This document shows, one piece after another, positions 43,313 to 56,752 of a stretch of 64,000 nt of DNA. The DNA comes from Rusavskia elegans (taxonomy: Eukaryota > Ascomycota > Lecanoromycetes > Teloschistales > Teloschistaceae), in NCBI GenBank assembly GCA_011316305.1, contig SAUG01000035.1, forward strand, positions 528,294-592,293, written 5' to 3'. The notes below the pieces were generated by a model. The model made no database searches. It was not told where the DNA came from and worked only from the letters and a program-made list of their open reading frames with translations. How positions within the stretch are numbered: the first letter of the stretch is position 1; every line of letters begins with the position of its first letter. The position numbers and the translations under genes were made by a program.

Positions 43313-46300
43313 TAAGCTATAGAATATCGATCCTAAGATTTTAAAACTATAAATACCTAGTCGTATAGTAGATTTTTAACTTTCTATTATATTTTAATAA
43401 CCTTTATAGCTTATATTTAATACTATACTTATCGTACGATTAGATTCTAAGGTTTAAAAAGTCGTAATAATATAGGTAGCCGCTACTAAACGCGCGTTCG
43501 TTTAAATTAAAAATATATAAAAGTCTTTATACGAATTTTTTTTTTTTTTTTTTTTTATTAAAAGCTAATTCTTTTAAAGTATATATAGTATTTAATCCCT
43601 GCTTTATATAGTATTTAATCCCTATTTTACTTCGTCTTTCTATTTCTAGAATATTCTATCTATTATATAATAGTAAAAGAACCTATACTAATTATACGAT
43701 AGATAATATTTCTATAAATAAATATTTTTATATAAATTAATAGGCTTTCGGGCTAACTAACTTTTATAATTATTAATTAAAGCTTTACCCTATTTATATA
43801 AATAGATAGAAGTCGCGCTATTCTGGCTTTACCGGGATATAATATTATATATAATTCTTAGATTATTATAGCGGTAAAAATCGTAATATTCCGCCTTTTA
43901 TATATAGCGGCTATCTTTATCTAGTCTCGGGGCTAACCGGTAGTTTAACTTTATAAAAACTATTAAAGCCTTTAGAATCTAGGGTACCGGAAGGTTTTCC
44001 TATTATATATCCGTTTATCCGGGTATTATAGCGGGTATTATACTAACTATAAATAGCCTAATTATATTATATATTATACTATATAAAACGGTAATTTCTT
44101 ATCCGAGTTTTTAGATAATAATAATAAGGAATTCTTATTATTAAATTTATCGGAATCTTCGGACGATAATAGTAATAATAGTAAGATTTAAAATAGCCTA
44201 TCGGATAACGGCAGCCCGATTAGTATAGAGTTTTTTAGAAGTTTAGATATTAGCGGTAGTTTTACTAATATTATAATTCTAGTATCTAGTTAAATAATCT
44301 TTAGCCTAGTTTTCGGACCTACTTTATTATACGATTTATCGTACGTAAAGTAAAAGAGTAGTTAAATAGGTAACAGATAGTTCTATTTTTAGAACTATTT
44401 TTCTATTTTATAATTTTTATATCGGCTATAGATAGCTATTATATATCTATCCCTTCGGGGCTTAATTAATAATCTAGATTTCTACGTAGTAATTAAGACT
44501 AGTAGTATAAATCGGTAGTAATATAAATATTAAGCTGCTAGCTTATATAAAACTAGTATAAATTCAAGTAAATAGAGATTAAAATTAAACTTTTATTTCT
44601 ATATATAATATAATTAGTCTAGTTATAGTCTTCTTCTATTATCTTTTTACTATACGACTTTTTTTTACTATTTCTACTTCTATTAACGTTCGCTCCGACG
44701 GATAAAAGCCTCTATTATATAAAATACCTACCTTTTAATATTATATAGTCCTTTAGCCTTATAGTTTAAAGCTTTATTATTTAAAGCCTGATTTTAAAGG
44801 ACTTCCTACTATTCTAGCCCCGTACGACGTTACTATTTAGCCTAATAGCTAAGATTACTAACTATCTCGTTAATATCCCGTATTATCGACCCTATTAGTA
44901 GGCTAAATAGTAATAGAATTAGAGTAGAAAGGCTTATTATATAAGAAGTTAAAGATATACTAGCTATAGTAGCTTCGGATCTACTCCGTATAGTAAAAGG
45001 TAAAAGATTTACTAAATCTTCTTCCGCCGATAGAAGTCGAGGATATTTAGAATTAATAGTTATAGTCTTTTTTTTTTATATAGCGGCTAGCTCTGCTTTA
45101 ATCCGAAGTACTAAAGGCTCTTTTTTAACTCGTATAGTAATTAATAGCTTTATTTCTATTTTAACTTTCGACGATAGAAGACTTAGACTCTGGCTATCCG
45201 ACGGTTCTATCTTAATATTTTATTTATATAAAGATATTTCTACCCGTTTAGACTTAATCCTTTACTTATATAAAGAGGAACTCTCTTCGATAGTATAGTA
45301 GATAATTAAATAGATTAGATAGCAGTTTAAAATAGAATTAAAGCTATCTAAAAGCTCTATAATAGTTTATATATAATTAATCCTTTTAAGTCGAATAGTA
45401 CCGTATTTAGCTAATACTAAAGTTATAAAATAGATTTTAAAAATAGATTTATACGACTTCTTTTTTTCGATATTTATTATCTAACGATAAACTATTACTA
45501 GGATAATATCGTAAATAAACTCTTATAGGCTATCGATATTCTTATTACTAATCGTAATTTAGAAAGTATCTAAAAAGATATAAATATTATATAAATAGAG
45601 AGTAGAATATAATAGAATCTTACTTTATTATTATACGACCTAGTAGTTTATTTCGACTATTTTTATAAATATAAATTCGGTTTTTAATAATCTAAAAATA
45701 AATTTAGAATATAAACGATACAGCGACTTCTTTTTTTTTCCTTTTTTTAGATATTTAACTAATAGACTCCTATCTATTTTTCTCTAATTCTTTACTATAT
45801 ATTACGAACCGTTTAATATTTTTATATCCTACTAGTCGAAAGGATAGTTATAAAAAAGAAAAAAAAAGAGGAAGAAGACCGTATAACTATAATTACTAGA
45901 TAGGACCTTTAACGAGTTTAGTCTAAAGTTAATACTATATAGGGAGATTCGCGTAGGACGAAGTTTTCTAAAATTAGGAGTTTTAAAGTTCTTTATTAGG
46001 ATATTAAGTTATATAATTTAGAAAACCGTATTAAATAGGATAATAAGAGCTAGAAGGAAACGTAGTAAAAGCTATATCCGAATTTTAAAATACTATACGA
46101 GTTCGCGGAAGAGTATTATTAGAAATAAAAATAATCTAGTATCGATATTAGCTTTTAAGTTCTAAAATTAAATTATATAAAGTTTACTTCGTCGTCGTCT
46201 AGTATTAAATAGTACTTTTCTATATTATAGTCCTAGAGGTATTTCGATTCGTTATTATAGATATCGAGTCTGCTATATAAGACTTTATATACTATATAAA

Positions 46301-48293
46301 AGGGGTTTAACTACTAAAAAGCAGGTATATTAGGCGGAAGAAGTTTATATAATAAAAATTAATTTCGAAAAAAAAAGAAAAGATACGAGTAGATAATAGA
46401 AGTAAAAAAGTTTAAAATTATTATACGAGCTATATATATATTAGTTAATTAATAATAGTATTAGCCTTCGTCGCTAATATCGTCTAAGTTATTAACTATA
46501 TATTCTAGATCGTCTACTAAATTTACTTTTTATACGCCTTCTATATAGCTTTCTAGTAGCTACTAATATCTACTTCCTCTTGGTTTCTACGTAAAACCTA
46601 ATTATAGGTTTATTCTATTCGTTCGATAATTATATAGCGCTTTCCGAAGGACTTTATAGACTATATAATAAAGTCTTATTTATTTATTATATAGAATTAG
46701 TAGCGGGTCGGCTGGATTAAAACCGAAGAGCTAGAACTATATTATATACTACTCGAGCGTTATCGGAAGAAGATATTTATCTTTATTTAGCTAGAATTAG
46801 ACTATTATACGATTTAGGAGTTTTATTAAATTTACCCTATTTTTTAATATTATTCTAGAGTTCCGCTAGTTTTTTAGACGATAGATATATAGTATAGTTA
46901 TCTATTATATCTAGTAGATATATATAGAATATATATAGTTTACCCTTTAGATTATTAGACCTGTTTTTCTGCTTCCGGATATAGTAGCTATTCTATTTAC
47001 TAATAAACTTTTCGATTTCGCGGCAGATAATTAAAAGGTAGATTATAAAAAAGATAATAAAGTCTTTAACTTTATATATATTAAAAAGGCTAGTTTAGGA
47101 AAAAGTTTAAAAGTAATTCTAAAATTTATATAAAATTAATAGAACTTTTTTAACAGGAGAGGAAAAGATATACGATCTAGTAAAAAAGGTAGCTTTTTAT
47201 AAACTACCTTTACTAGGATTCGATATATTAATTTTTAATACTTATATTATAGACGAAACAGTCCTAAAATATTATATCTTTATAGACCGTATAATATAGT
47301 TAATAATATATATTTACTATTATTAATATCTCTATCCTTCGATTTAATCGTATAATAGATACTATTTATTTAAGAAATTCTATATAATTAAAATACTGCT
47401 TTAGAATACTAATTAATATATAAGCGGAAATCCCGATATAGATCTAAAAGATATAGCGAGTAAAAATTTCGATACTAGTATAGATTTCGATACTATACGC
47501 TTTTAATTTATTATAACCGTTAAGAAACTAGATAAAATTTAATCCGGGTATAATATATTTCCTCCGGAATTATTATATATTTACGAGGTATTAGTTAATA
47601 TATTTAGATATAAAGAGGCGGTATTAGAAAAAAAGATAGTTTTTAAAAAAGGTTAGTAATTATAGAATAGAAAAAGATACTATATAATCTTTTAATAAAC
47701 TTTTTATATTTACAGAAATAGTTATAGAGTTTAGCTCTATCTAAATTCTAGATAATTTTAAATTTAAATTCTTATATAATAAGGTCGTATATAGTTTAGG
47801 TAACCTATTTTTTTTCTTCTACTAAATTCTACTATTATATAAGTTCTAAAGTTTATTATAGTTTAATAAAGCTAGTTTAGCCGACTTAGTAGCCTTCGCG
47901 CTATAAAATACGAAGGAGCTTTTTATCGTTAAATTTTATCCGCTAGAAGAGGATTTAGATATAGTTTAAAAAGGCTTTAAAATCTTCTATACGAGTCTAT
48001 CGAGTAATATTCTAGCTATAAAACCGGCGGTTAATTATATATTCTAAAACTTTAATCTAGAAATTATTATATAAAATAGATATAATTTTATTTAATATAA
48101 AATTAACTAAAAGCTAAAAGAAGATATAGTTTTTATATAAATTATTTAGCTTAGAAGGACGTAGTATTATTAAAGAAAGATAGAAAGAAGAAGAAAATAG
48201 AAGGTAGGATTATAACGTTATATAGGGAATCTAAATTTTCTTTCGTCCGAACCTAGGAATTATTTTGTCTGGAAGCCCCCTACCGTCCGCCAT
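43273..48293. mobile_element. RIP-saturated DNA transposon of 5.02 kb with intact terminal inverted repeats
   Basis: It is bounded by 40-bp inverted repeats with one mismatch (A/G) and flanked by a 6-7 bp direct repeat. The interior (about 43313-48250) is very AT-rich. CpA and TpG are nearly absent while TpA is abundant and CpG survives, which is the RIP outcome (CpA to TpA). No open frame of 60 codons or more exists on either strand across it. At 44100-44280 the plus strand still reads a Ser/Asp-rich stretch (L-S-E-S-S-D-D-N-S-N-N-S) with stops at TAA/TAG that could derive from CAA/CAG. The last part reads Lys/Arg-rich, so the ancestral gene was probably on the plus strand and several kb long. 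The superfamily is not identified. TIR length, a long single gene and a 6-8 bp duplication leave several class II groups open. Confidence 0.88.
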
Positions 48294-48294
48294 A
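48255..48294 (-). repeat. Right terminal inverted repeat (40 bp)
   Basis: Reverse complement of the left repeat with a single mismatch at its position 17. Confidence 0.9.
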
Positions 48295-48300
48295 CGCCAA
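48294..48300 (+). repeat. Target-site duplication, right copy (ACGCCAA)
   Basis: Pairs with 43266-43272. DNA outside it has normal composition. Confidence 0.8.
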
Positions 48301-48644
48301 GGTGTTGACATCGTGAAAGCCAAAAAAAGCACACTGCTCAGTGTCTCGTGATGACGTCATTGGGATCAAGGTTCAGGCGGCTTATTCCGCCCTGCAAAAG
48401 CGCGAGTACTGGTCAAAATGAGGAGGATACTAATATCTCTACGTTGACTCTTCGAAAGACTCCATGCATCGGAAGATTGATGGTGTCTAATCTTGATCAA
48501 CAGTGACCAATGAACAGAAGTACACAGAAGACATCCCATCCATCCTACAACAGTAGGTATCGCCATACTCCATACCTCCCCACAAATTCCACAACGCCCA
48601 AGATCAATGACTATATAAACATGAAGCAGAATACATCATCGACA
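48301..48644. other. Short intergenic stretch
   Basis: 3' flank of the large minus-strand gene. No gene seen. Confidence 0.45.
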
Positions 48645-51600
48645 TCATTTACCACTCCCCCATTCGCCATTGCCCCTCAAAAAGTCTCTTGCGTCCTTAT
48701 CCCCTCCGTTCGCCGCGACTTCCATCCAGTGGAACACCACAGCAAAAGTGACCGGGTCTAATCTTCCCTCTTCCGCAATCGATCCTTCCTTCTTTGCGCC
48801 CACTGTCCTGAAAACTTCCTTGGGTTTCGAGAATGGCTGCAGCGTCGTCCGCGGTAGCAGTTCAGGATGCGTGAGGTACAGCAAGCCGAGTTCACGGGCC
48901 GCCGTTGCAGATCCCTCCTTCGCGGCGATGATCCAAAGCTCGGCAGCGTCGCGCAGCGTGGTGTGAGCAACATCAGCAGGTAGAGCTGTCGGTGGAGTCG
49001 GGCTTGAAGATGACGCAGAGATGTGGTACGTGGTGATGTCGCTTGCGCGGACAATCATAGCGTCGCACAGGTCCTGCTTGAATGCAAGCGCAGCGAGACC
49101 CGCATCCCAGAAGGCCTTGCCCTGCGGCGTCTGGTCGAGTGTTTCCGCGGGGACAAAGGCAGCGATGTATTGAAGGTCGCGGAAGAGCGTACGGGGCCGA
49201 AGGTCGGGGTCGCGGAATATAGAGAGCAGCGCGTTGACGACCTCGTCCGTGCCGAAAGATGGACGGTCTGGGTTACGCGACGCTGTCTTCGCTGCGTTCT
49301 TGAACCTCATCGTACCCGCACGCCTTTCCGTGCAGTTGGCGATGACTTCTTCGAAGCTGGTAGCTTTGGTTCTTGGTACAAGCATGCTCTTTAGGTGGTA
49401 AGAATCTGTTTTGGCGGCATACTTGTGGTCACCTTGCCTGCGGGCAGAAGAGGAGCTTGATAAGGTCTCTTGAATCGAAAGTGAGATAAGCTGCTCGAGT
49501 TCGTGAAGCCTCTGAAGCTTAATCCGAGGGTCATCGTTCATTGAGAACCGTTCCAAAATCGCCTTGTAGGTTTCCCGGTAGGGGAACGAGGACTTCCTCG
49601 TAGGCTGGGTCGTACGTTCGGAAATGCTGTTGGGAGTGTTTGACTTCACGCTGTCTTCTGTCTGCCATCTCGAGGTGAGATCTTGCCGTGCAGCACTTGC
49701 TGCTGTCAGGAGTATTTTGAGATTGTGCGAGGGCTTGCTCCGGTCTTGCACATGCTCATGCCGCGGCTGACTGGGATCCTCTGCGGATTGGGAAGCAGCA
49801 TTGCCTTTTCCCAGTGGCATGACCAAGTCGTCGAGTGAATTCTGTCTTAGCCAGCTATCTGTTTCCGTCCCATGATGCCACGATAGGTAGCCAAGGTCGC
49901 TCAGGATCAGGCTGTAAAGCCCTTTCTTGATCTCGGCGGCGAAACTCTCTCTTGCTCCATGGAAAATCCCAGCAGGCTGGCTCTGGCCCGAACGATCACT
50001 AAGCCATACAGCGCCTGGTGCTGACAACGAAGTATGAGGACTGTGGTATGGTGATGATCTCACGGGTTCTCTAGCAAAAGAATTGTTGAAGTTCGATTCG
50101 GTCTTTGATGAGCCTACTCCAGCTTTGCCATCGGCTTGTGGCGGACGTAACCAATGGCTGTTCGTTTCGTTCCGAGCCACGCCATTGCCCTGCTGAGACG
50201 TAGACATGGGTAAAGAGCCCATCGAATGAGCGTTGCTTGCATAAGAGATGTTTCCAATGACATTCTGGAATTGCGGCTCGTAGGTGGTTGGCGCCTTGCG
50301 GCCGAAAGCTTTCTTCTCCTGCTCAAATAATGGGCTGGACCACAACACAGGGCTCTCAAGCAGTGTGGGACCGGTAAGCTTGTTGGCACACTTCTGGATT
50401 TCCAAGCAAAATCGATGGATTCTTTCTTCACCACGGCAGAAGTTCTCGACACTATTTCTGGTCAGCCACCTCGTGGTACGCTCTACCTGGTCATCGTTGA
50501 GCTTTGAGATGCCGCTGTATTCATTCGGCTCGGTCAATGCGTCCAAGATTTGAGCGCTCGTGCGATCATGTCCCACTACGTTCCGCAACCGGTTCTTTGC
50601 CCAGTTGGCAACCCCTGTAGGGTGCTTGGAGCGAGACGAGTCCGCCATAGCTCGAAGAGCTTGGGTGACATGCAAGGCATCCTCGAACGTTGATGAGTGC
50701 CGAACGTCCGAGACATACCACATCTTCATGCGGAAGGCTTTACGATGCCTTTGTTCGCTTCTTATTCTGCGGTTTTGGCTTTCTTGTAGTAAAGACAGTC
50801 GATAAAGATGGTAGTCAATTCCTGTTAATACGTCACGGTTCATTCGAATGTTTTGTTGGCAATCTCTGTATATTGATCTCAGAAGCAGATCAGTAGAACC
50901 TTCATATTCTTGTAAGAGGATCTTTGCTTGCCACCAGAAGTGCACTTCTTTGTAATCGAATCTGTTGCTGGCTTGATCGATGGCCGCCTGAATGAGAAGT
51001 TCCAGCTCAGATCTGATCTCATCTGGCTGTACACCTGCTTGTTGAGTATGATGTCTCACAGGCTCTAGTATTGGAGTCTGGAGGGAAAGTAAACGGGTCA
51101 CTGGATACTTCAAACCCTTCACGGGATCGTCACCAGTTTCCACAGTATCGATGTGATGGTCATCAGTACGGCCACTGCCATGAAGCATCCTCTCACCGGA
51201 AGATGAATGCTGGATATTTCCATCATCGTCGATTCTGAAGAAGGCCCAATCAGGAGAGGTAATCCCGACACTCTGTGTAGGCAATGGTTGCAGAGTCGAA
51301 GTCAAGCAACGGTATGTCCGGAGTAACTGATCATCTTGAATCCGGGAGTGATCCACTTTTTTCCTAGATAAAGTCGCCGCGTCATTGTCGGCTTCTTCAT
51401 GAAGGGGCTTGAGACGGGTGTTCCATGATTGAGAAGGCTCGATTTGGTAGGGACTGGGACCACCAAGCGATACATCGCTGAGGCTAGCTGCACTCGACCT
51501 ACCAGCCTCGCCACGCCAAAGAGAGTCCGAAACGAGCGTGGAAGACCCAGCCGTGGATGGGTTAGCGGAAGAAGCCGAGTCCAGGATCTTCGGATATAGT

Positions 51601-53404
51601 GCTTGGATTAGACTTGCCACATCATGAGCGCTTAGCATCAGAATTGGTCCATCCCTAAAGGATTCGCGCGATGAGGTAGGAGGTTCTTGTCCGAGCTCTG
51701 AATCAGGTACATCAAATCTGCTCAGTAGCTGCTCCGTTAGTGAGTGCATCTTCAGATCCAGTATCGGGGCGGCGAATTTCCTAGATTCGAAAGTGTAAGT
51801 GTGAGATTTTACGGTAGGCACTGACGTAACTTTACCACGAGAAGATAACATCATAGACTTGCTTCTGCAAGCGACTTGAGATCTCTCGAAGGATATTATT
51901 TCGAGCTGTGGCTCCGATGTGATGGCACATCATCATACCGTACTCCTGGTCATACCGTAAGCTCGAAGCCTTGTTTTTCCATAGCAAAAGTACTCACCTC
52001 CGGGTTCGTCAAAGCCTGGGCGAGTATTGATGAGACGAACCACTTGGACACGATGAAATTCCGAGCGCGCTTGCGAATCTCCGTATTTTGGATCCTCTCT
52101 AAAGTACAATGAATGAAAGTGTGAAGACCATTAGGGAGCATAGAAATTGGCGAGGAGGTTAGGAGTATATCGAGTAGATCCTTGAGTGTCTGATCAAAGA
52201 AGTTTGATTTCGCAATAACGGCGTTGGCGTTACGTATCTCCAACGGTTCCTTCAGATCCGCCGGTTCTCTCGAGGCAGGGTCAACCAGAAATGCTCCTCC
52301 TTGAAGCGCTTGGGTGATATAGGTCTCCAATCGTGGCTTTAGGCTCCAACTGCTGCTGTCAAAGAATGCATCAAGTATACAGGTAGTGAAGTCATCGCTA
52401 CCGGGTCGACCCTCAGCAATGACCCTTGCACAGGCGGTGGACCAGATATGATCCTTAAGAAATTGCTCTTTGGATCCTTGCGTGGATGCTGTTCCAAAGA
52501 TACCATGGGAGAGGACAAAGAATGGATCGCCTTGGTGGAAATTCCGAAGCTTGTCTAGAATCAGCTCGTGTTCCTGAGATGGGAGACTCCGACTATGGCC
52601 TGGAGTGCTTCGCTGAGGCTGCCCTTGGAAAATTGATTGGGATCTTCTTGAGGTATTCGAACGACCCAACAGCTCAATGAGTTCGCTAAAAGATAAGGAA
52701 GACAGACGATCGGCAAGGAAATTGTTATCAGTCCGCAAGCTCGAAAGAAAGCTGATAACGACATCTTGGCAATCCTGTGGTAGCCTTTCATGCCAGGATA
52801 TCGGTATGGCATGTCCGTGGTCCGTTGAGTCCTCCAGATCTACCGTTGAGGCCTCTACCGGATGGTTCACGCAGGTTTCCATTAGGGTTTCGCATGTACG
52901 GTAGACCCTTGCAAAACCAGTCGAGTCACCATTCTGATGACAATCAGCCATAGCCCGATGGGCGTGGTTGAGAATGGGTATAAGTCTTCCATTGAGGCCA
53001 CATGTCCGGGTAAGGTTCTCCAGCGCATACTGTTGTGACGACGCACGTTGTTGGTGGTACTGCTTCAGCGCAACGATATGCCTCACTTCAGCCAGCAGAA
53101 GGGGACTTTCATTGGGCGTGACGTTCGGAACGCCTTGGTTCGAGCGCTCCGAGTCTGGCTCTTCCGTGTTGGGCTCTCCATATGGATATTTGTATGCTCC
53201 ATCTCTTTGCTCTCGACCGGAAGGATCAATAGGGTCATGGCCGGGAGGGTGCCCGGTCTCCAAGTCTTGCCTTGGGCCCGGCAATGCTCTTCTTTCCACC
53301 TCATCAATGTCCACTTGATCGAGGGTTGACCGTGATGGAGGCTCCGAGTCCGGCATAGGGATTTTCAACTCCGCGGGAGGGTCAAGGGCATCTTGGAAGT
53401 CCAT
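48645..53404 (-). CDS. Large fungal protein, possible RasGAP-like fold, Sel1-like C-terminus (1550 aa)
   Basis: Exons 53404-51998, 51945-51836 and 51780-48645; introns of 52 bp (GTGAGT...GACCAG) and 55 bp (GTAAAG...ATCTAG), joined in frame. The first 100 residues are acidic/Pro-rich. A helical region follows. About 300-510 resembles an all-helical GTPase-activating module: G-D-P-F-F-V-L-S-H-G-I-F-G, then F-I-V-S-K-W-F-V-S-S-I-L-A, N-P-E-E-Y-G-M-M, A-R-N-N-I-L-R-E-I and L-Q-K-Q-V-Y-D-V-I-F-S-W. A second conserved helical segment has W-L-T-R-N-S-V-E-N-F-C-R-G-E-E-R-I. The last 120 residues have A-A-E-L-W-I-I-A-A-K-E-G-S-A-T-A-A and W-M-E-V-A-A-N-G-G-D-K-D-A, the Sel1-repeat pattern. The gene call is secure. 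The RasGAP link is a pattern judgement and could be wrong. Confidence 0.8.
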
Positions 53405-54939
53405 CGGGGAGGTAGTGACAGAAGTAAAGGTGGATGCATCGGAATGGACAGGTACGATGGTCGAGGCAAGGGCTTAAGCGGTTAGCAGACCTTCTTCGAG
53501 TAGACTGCCACATTACGAAAGAAAGCGAGAGTTAGAAGGCTTCCTGAGCGCCTCTATACTCCTGTTCAGATGGCCTAATGAGCGTGAGACATACATGTCA
53601 TGCTCCTGCTGTGGTGGAATGCGTAGGCATGTTCCATAGTGTCTGTCATGCTAGACAACGATTGTACATCACCTGCCAGTGATAGCCTTATCCTGATAGA
53701 ACCGCCGCTTAGACATTGGGTTTGCCCACTGAAGCACTGTCCAGACAGCGACGGAAGATATCTTGCGCCAGTGGCCCTCGTTGAAGGATGCCAATGCGGA
53801 TGCGGGGAGTTTATCGTCGGAAATGTTGTCGCATAGCGGTCGGGACACGAGAGCTTTGTGCTGATGATGAACAGTCTCAAGATGAGAGAAGGGTTCAGGG
53901 AATATGAGACCAGGTGTTGTGGAGGCAACTGACAGGTCACGGAGCTTGGAATGCGGTCGTGCGTTCGTGTGGATGCAATGGCTGCAGCGGAGTAAGTAGG
54001 ACGTTGGATGCTCCCTACGCTGATTGGCCACCTCGGCCGCAACCGGCGCTAGCCATCTTGTGGCTAGCGTCAACCTTGCGACGTCGACTTCACGATCACA
54101 CTCCATGGACGTCAGAGAATGCTTCGCTCGGAGATCAATGAGGTCCATGACACTAGTAAGCCTCCACCTGGTAAGTGTTGCTATTCAGGAACCGGTGCTT
54201 CCTCTCGGACGGTATCGCAGTACCAAAGAAGTAGGTTGCAGGAACATCCCCGATTGGTCTAGGTGCATCGACAAGCCAATTGTCGATCTAACGGGAAGGA
54301 CAAATGGGAGTGCAGCAGGCGCTGCAGGTTGGTTGGAGACTCTGAGTTGCCACCCGGTCTCACTGTTAGAGACTAGAGAACACCGGCATGTCCTTCACCT
54401 ATGAATTCTCACCGTCGGTGTGTGTGGGTCCTTCCACCGTATCGGCAGCAGCGTGTCGCAACGTCGACTTCCACGAGTCGTGCCAGCGTGAGGAGCGCAT
54501 TGCTCGCAGACAAATGCTCGAGTCCCCTATCGAGTCAGTGGCGCATCATGGGCTGGTCCCGTGACCGTCAGCAGTACCGAATATGCAACGAGCTGCAGCA
54601 ACCGATCCTGTTCCTCTGCACTCGGCCGCTCCACTATGAGTTGGCACTGCATTGATTGTTTGACTCGCACAGGCCAGGTCATCTAGGGCTGATTTGTGTG
54701 TGTCGCACAAACAGTGGGTTACGGAGAGAACGCAAGCAGCATTTGCCACACACGCCTTAAGGAACATTGGGACTATCAATCTTACATCTCTGCTAATTGT
54801 ACATTCTCGGCGGTCATTCAGATAGGCATAAGCATGAACAAAGACGCTCACCCCAAGACTCCCAGTCCCAGCAAGATAAAAGTACACTTACACGAGCGCC
54901 GGGCTCTCAGATCGTGATCATATTTGGTACAGTCGCAGC
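53405..54939. other. Intergenic stretch
   Basis: Upstream of the large gene. A minus-strand frame of 159 codons (53669-54148) has no domain or signal and lies in the likely leader or promoter, so I do not call it a gene. Confidence 0.4.
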
Positions 54940-56752
54940 CTAAGACTTAGGATCATTCTTGGTCCATTCGGCCGTCTTTGGTGCCCAGCTGTTTGCAACG
55001 GTGGTGTTCAGCTGGCTCACACATCTGGAGTCCCAACTATGACCTTCCATGCCGAATATGAGGCCTGGGTGACGGACTGCGCCGAAAGAATCTTTGTTCT
55101 TCGTTGCAGCGACGAACGCGTTACCACCATCACCCCCAGCAATGGAGACAAACTTGGTGGTTTCGTTGACAGCTAGATACCCGGTGAATGGCGGTCCTTG
55201 GTAAAAGAACCCGGCCATGTTGTTGTAATTGGATGTGTATGTGACGTTGGTTGCGCTCTGTGAGATGAGGAAGGCGAATTCGCAGATGGCGGCGTTCTCA
55301 AAAAGCAACGGACCCGTGGACCATTCATTCTTGAAGATCGCTCGCAAGAAATCGCCCCCTTGCTTGTCGGGCTTGTTGTCGTCTTTCACGAGAGCGTAGG
55401 CGCTGTTGTGCGTTTGACTGTACCACCAATGGTTGTCGCACATGCTGTCGGCATCGTAGGTATTGCATGCCATCCATTTGGTTGAGCCATCCCACCAGTC
55501 GCACTGATACTTCCCATTGCCTTCAGCCCACTTGGGACAAGGTCCTGTGCCATTATCAAGGGTCACAGGATTTGCCCCTGGGACAATGAGCGCATGCCAT
55601 CCGTTCATGTGTAGGGCCTCGGAAATCAGGTAGGTCGTGAACACTTGCAGGAGGCCATCGTGAACATGACCTTCCAGATCCTGGAATGGTGAAGGGTTGT
55701 TGTCGGCCGAGAAAAATCCTCCCGAAGTGAACGCAAGGAAAGCTGAAACATTGGTCTGATCTTTGCCCTGGACCACCTCTTGCGTCTTGGCGAGGTTTTC
55801 AAGGATTCTCGAGTGGATCCCGTTGTGACCTTGAAGTTCGTTAGTGAGCTGATCGATTTGTACGTCTTGCGATTCAGCGGTCTCCTTGGGCCATAACTGG
55901 TCATGCACTGCAGGGCTCTTCCCAATAGCATCGATAACGGCGGAGAACAAGGCGGTTTGGACGGTGCTGAGTCCGAGGTCGAACGAGTTCAGGAATGAGA
56001 GTCCAAAAGTAAGTATACCGAGAAAAAGCTTGAATCCAGTCTTCTGTTTCTTGATTGGGTCGACCACGCTAATCATGCCAGAAACGCTGTCCGCGGCTTG
56101 GTTCATCACACCATCCATCAGATCATACCAGGTTGAGAAGAATTGATGAAGATCTATGGGATGTCAGCCCGGGATCACATCGTGTCCTTCGAAAGGGATA
56201 GAAACACTTACTGGTGATTGTGTAAGCGACATATTTGTATCGGGCTCTCAGTAAAGGATCGTCATTGTTTCCAGGGCAAGGATATGGATGGTATTGGCAA
56301 TTCGTACTTCCCATATTAGAGCAATCATTCCAGCTTCCGCTACCCATCGCGATCCGCAAGAAAGTCGTTGTCCATGGTTCGGGAGGATCACGTTCGTTAC
56401 ATGCGGAGTTCGACGGTGCTTGAGGGGCACACTGGGGAATTTGAAGAAACCATTGGGGCAACCAGTCGTTGATCTTGAGGATTTCCCAGCACTCCGATAC
56501 GTGCGAAGAACTGTCATCGAGGCAATCAAGCCCGCTCGAAGATTTGTAGCTCTTAGGCTGGTTGTCAGTCGGAAGAGAGACCTTCGGCCTGCTGTAATCG
56601 CAATTTGGATTTCCCCAAGAAGTACCGTTGGCGAGTTGCGTCATTGTTTGACCGGTTGGGAGCCTTAGGGCAGCAGCACTGGAGAATGGAAGGAACATAG
56701 AACACCACGATGCGTAAATGACCATTAGTAGAGACCGTAAGGGGCACGCCAT
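54940..56752 (-). CDS. Secreted protein of unknown family (584 aa, two exons)
   Basis: Exons 56752-56212 and 56153-54940. The 58-bp intron has donor GTAAGT, branch GCTGAC and acceptor CATAG, and it splits an Asn codon. Residues 1-28 or so form a signal peptide (L-L-M-V-I-Y-A-S-W-C-S-M-F-L-P-F). The mature part has an N-terminal Cys-containing region (S-G-L-D-C-L-D, S-E-C-W-E-I-L, I-P-Q-C, T-N-C-Q-Y-H-P-Y-P-C). A hydrophobic segment follows just after the exon junction (F-K-L-F-L-G-I-L-T-F-G-L-S-F-L). The C-terminal globular domain has several N-x-S/T sites, W-A-E-G-N-G-K-Y-Q-C-D-W-W-D-G and a final S-R-C-V-S-Q-L-N. It may be secreted, or membrane-held by the internal segment. I do not recognise the family, and its Trp/Cys-rich core suggests an extracellular role. 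Confidence 0.75.

Noticed and set aside
53669..54148. Minus-strand frame of 159 codons upstream of the 1550-residue gene
   Set aside because: No domain, signal peptide or biased composition; it fits a leader or promoter.
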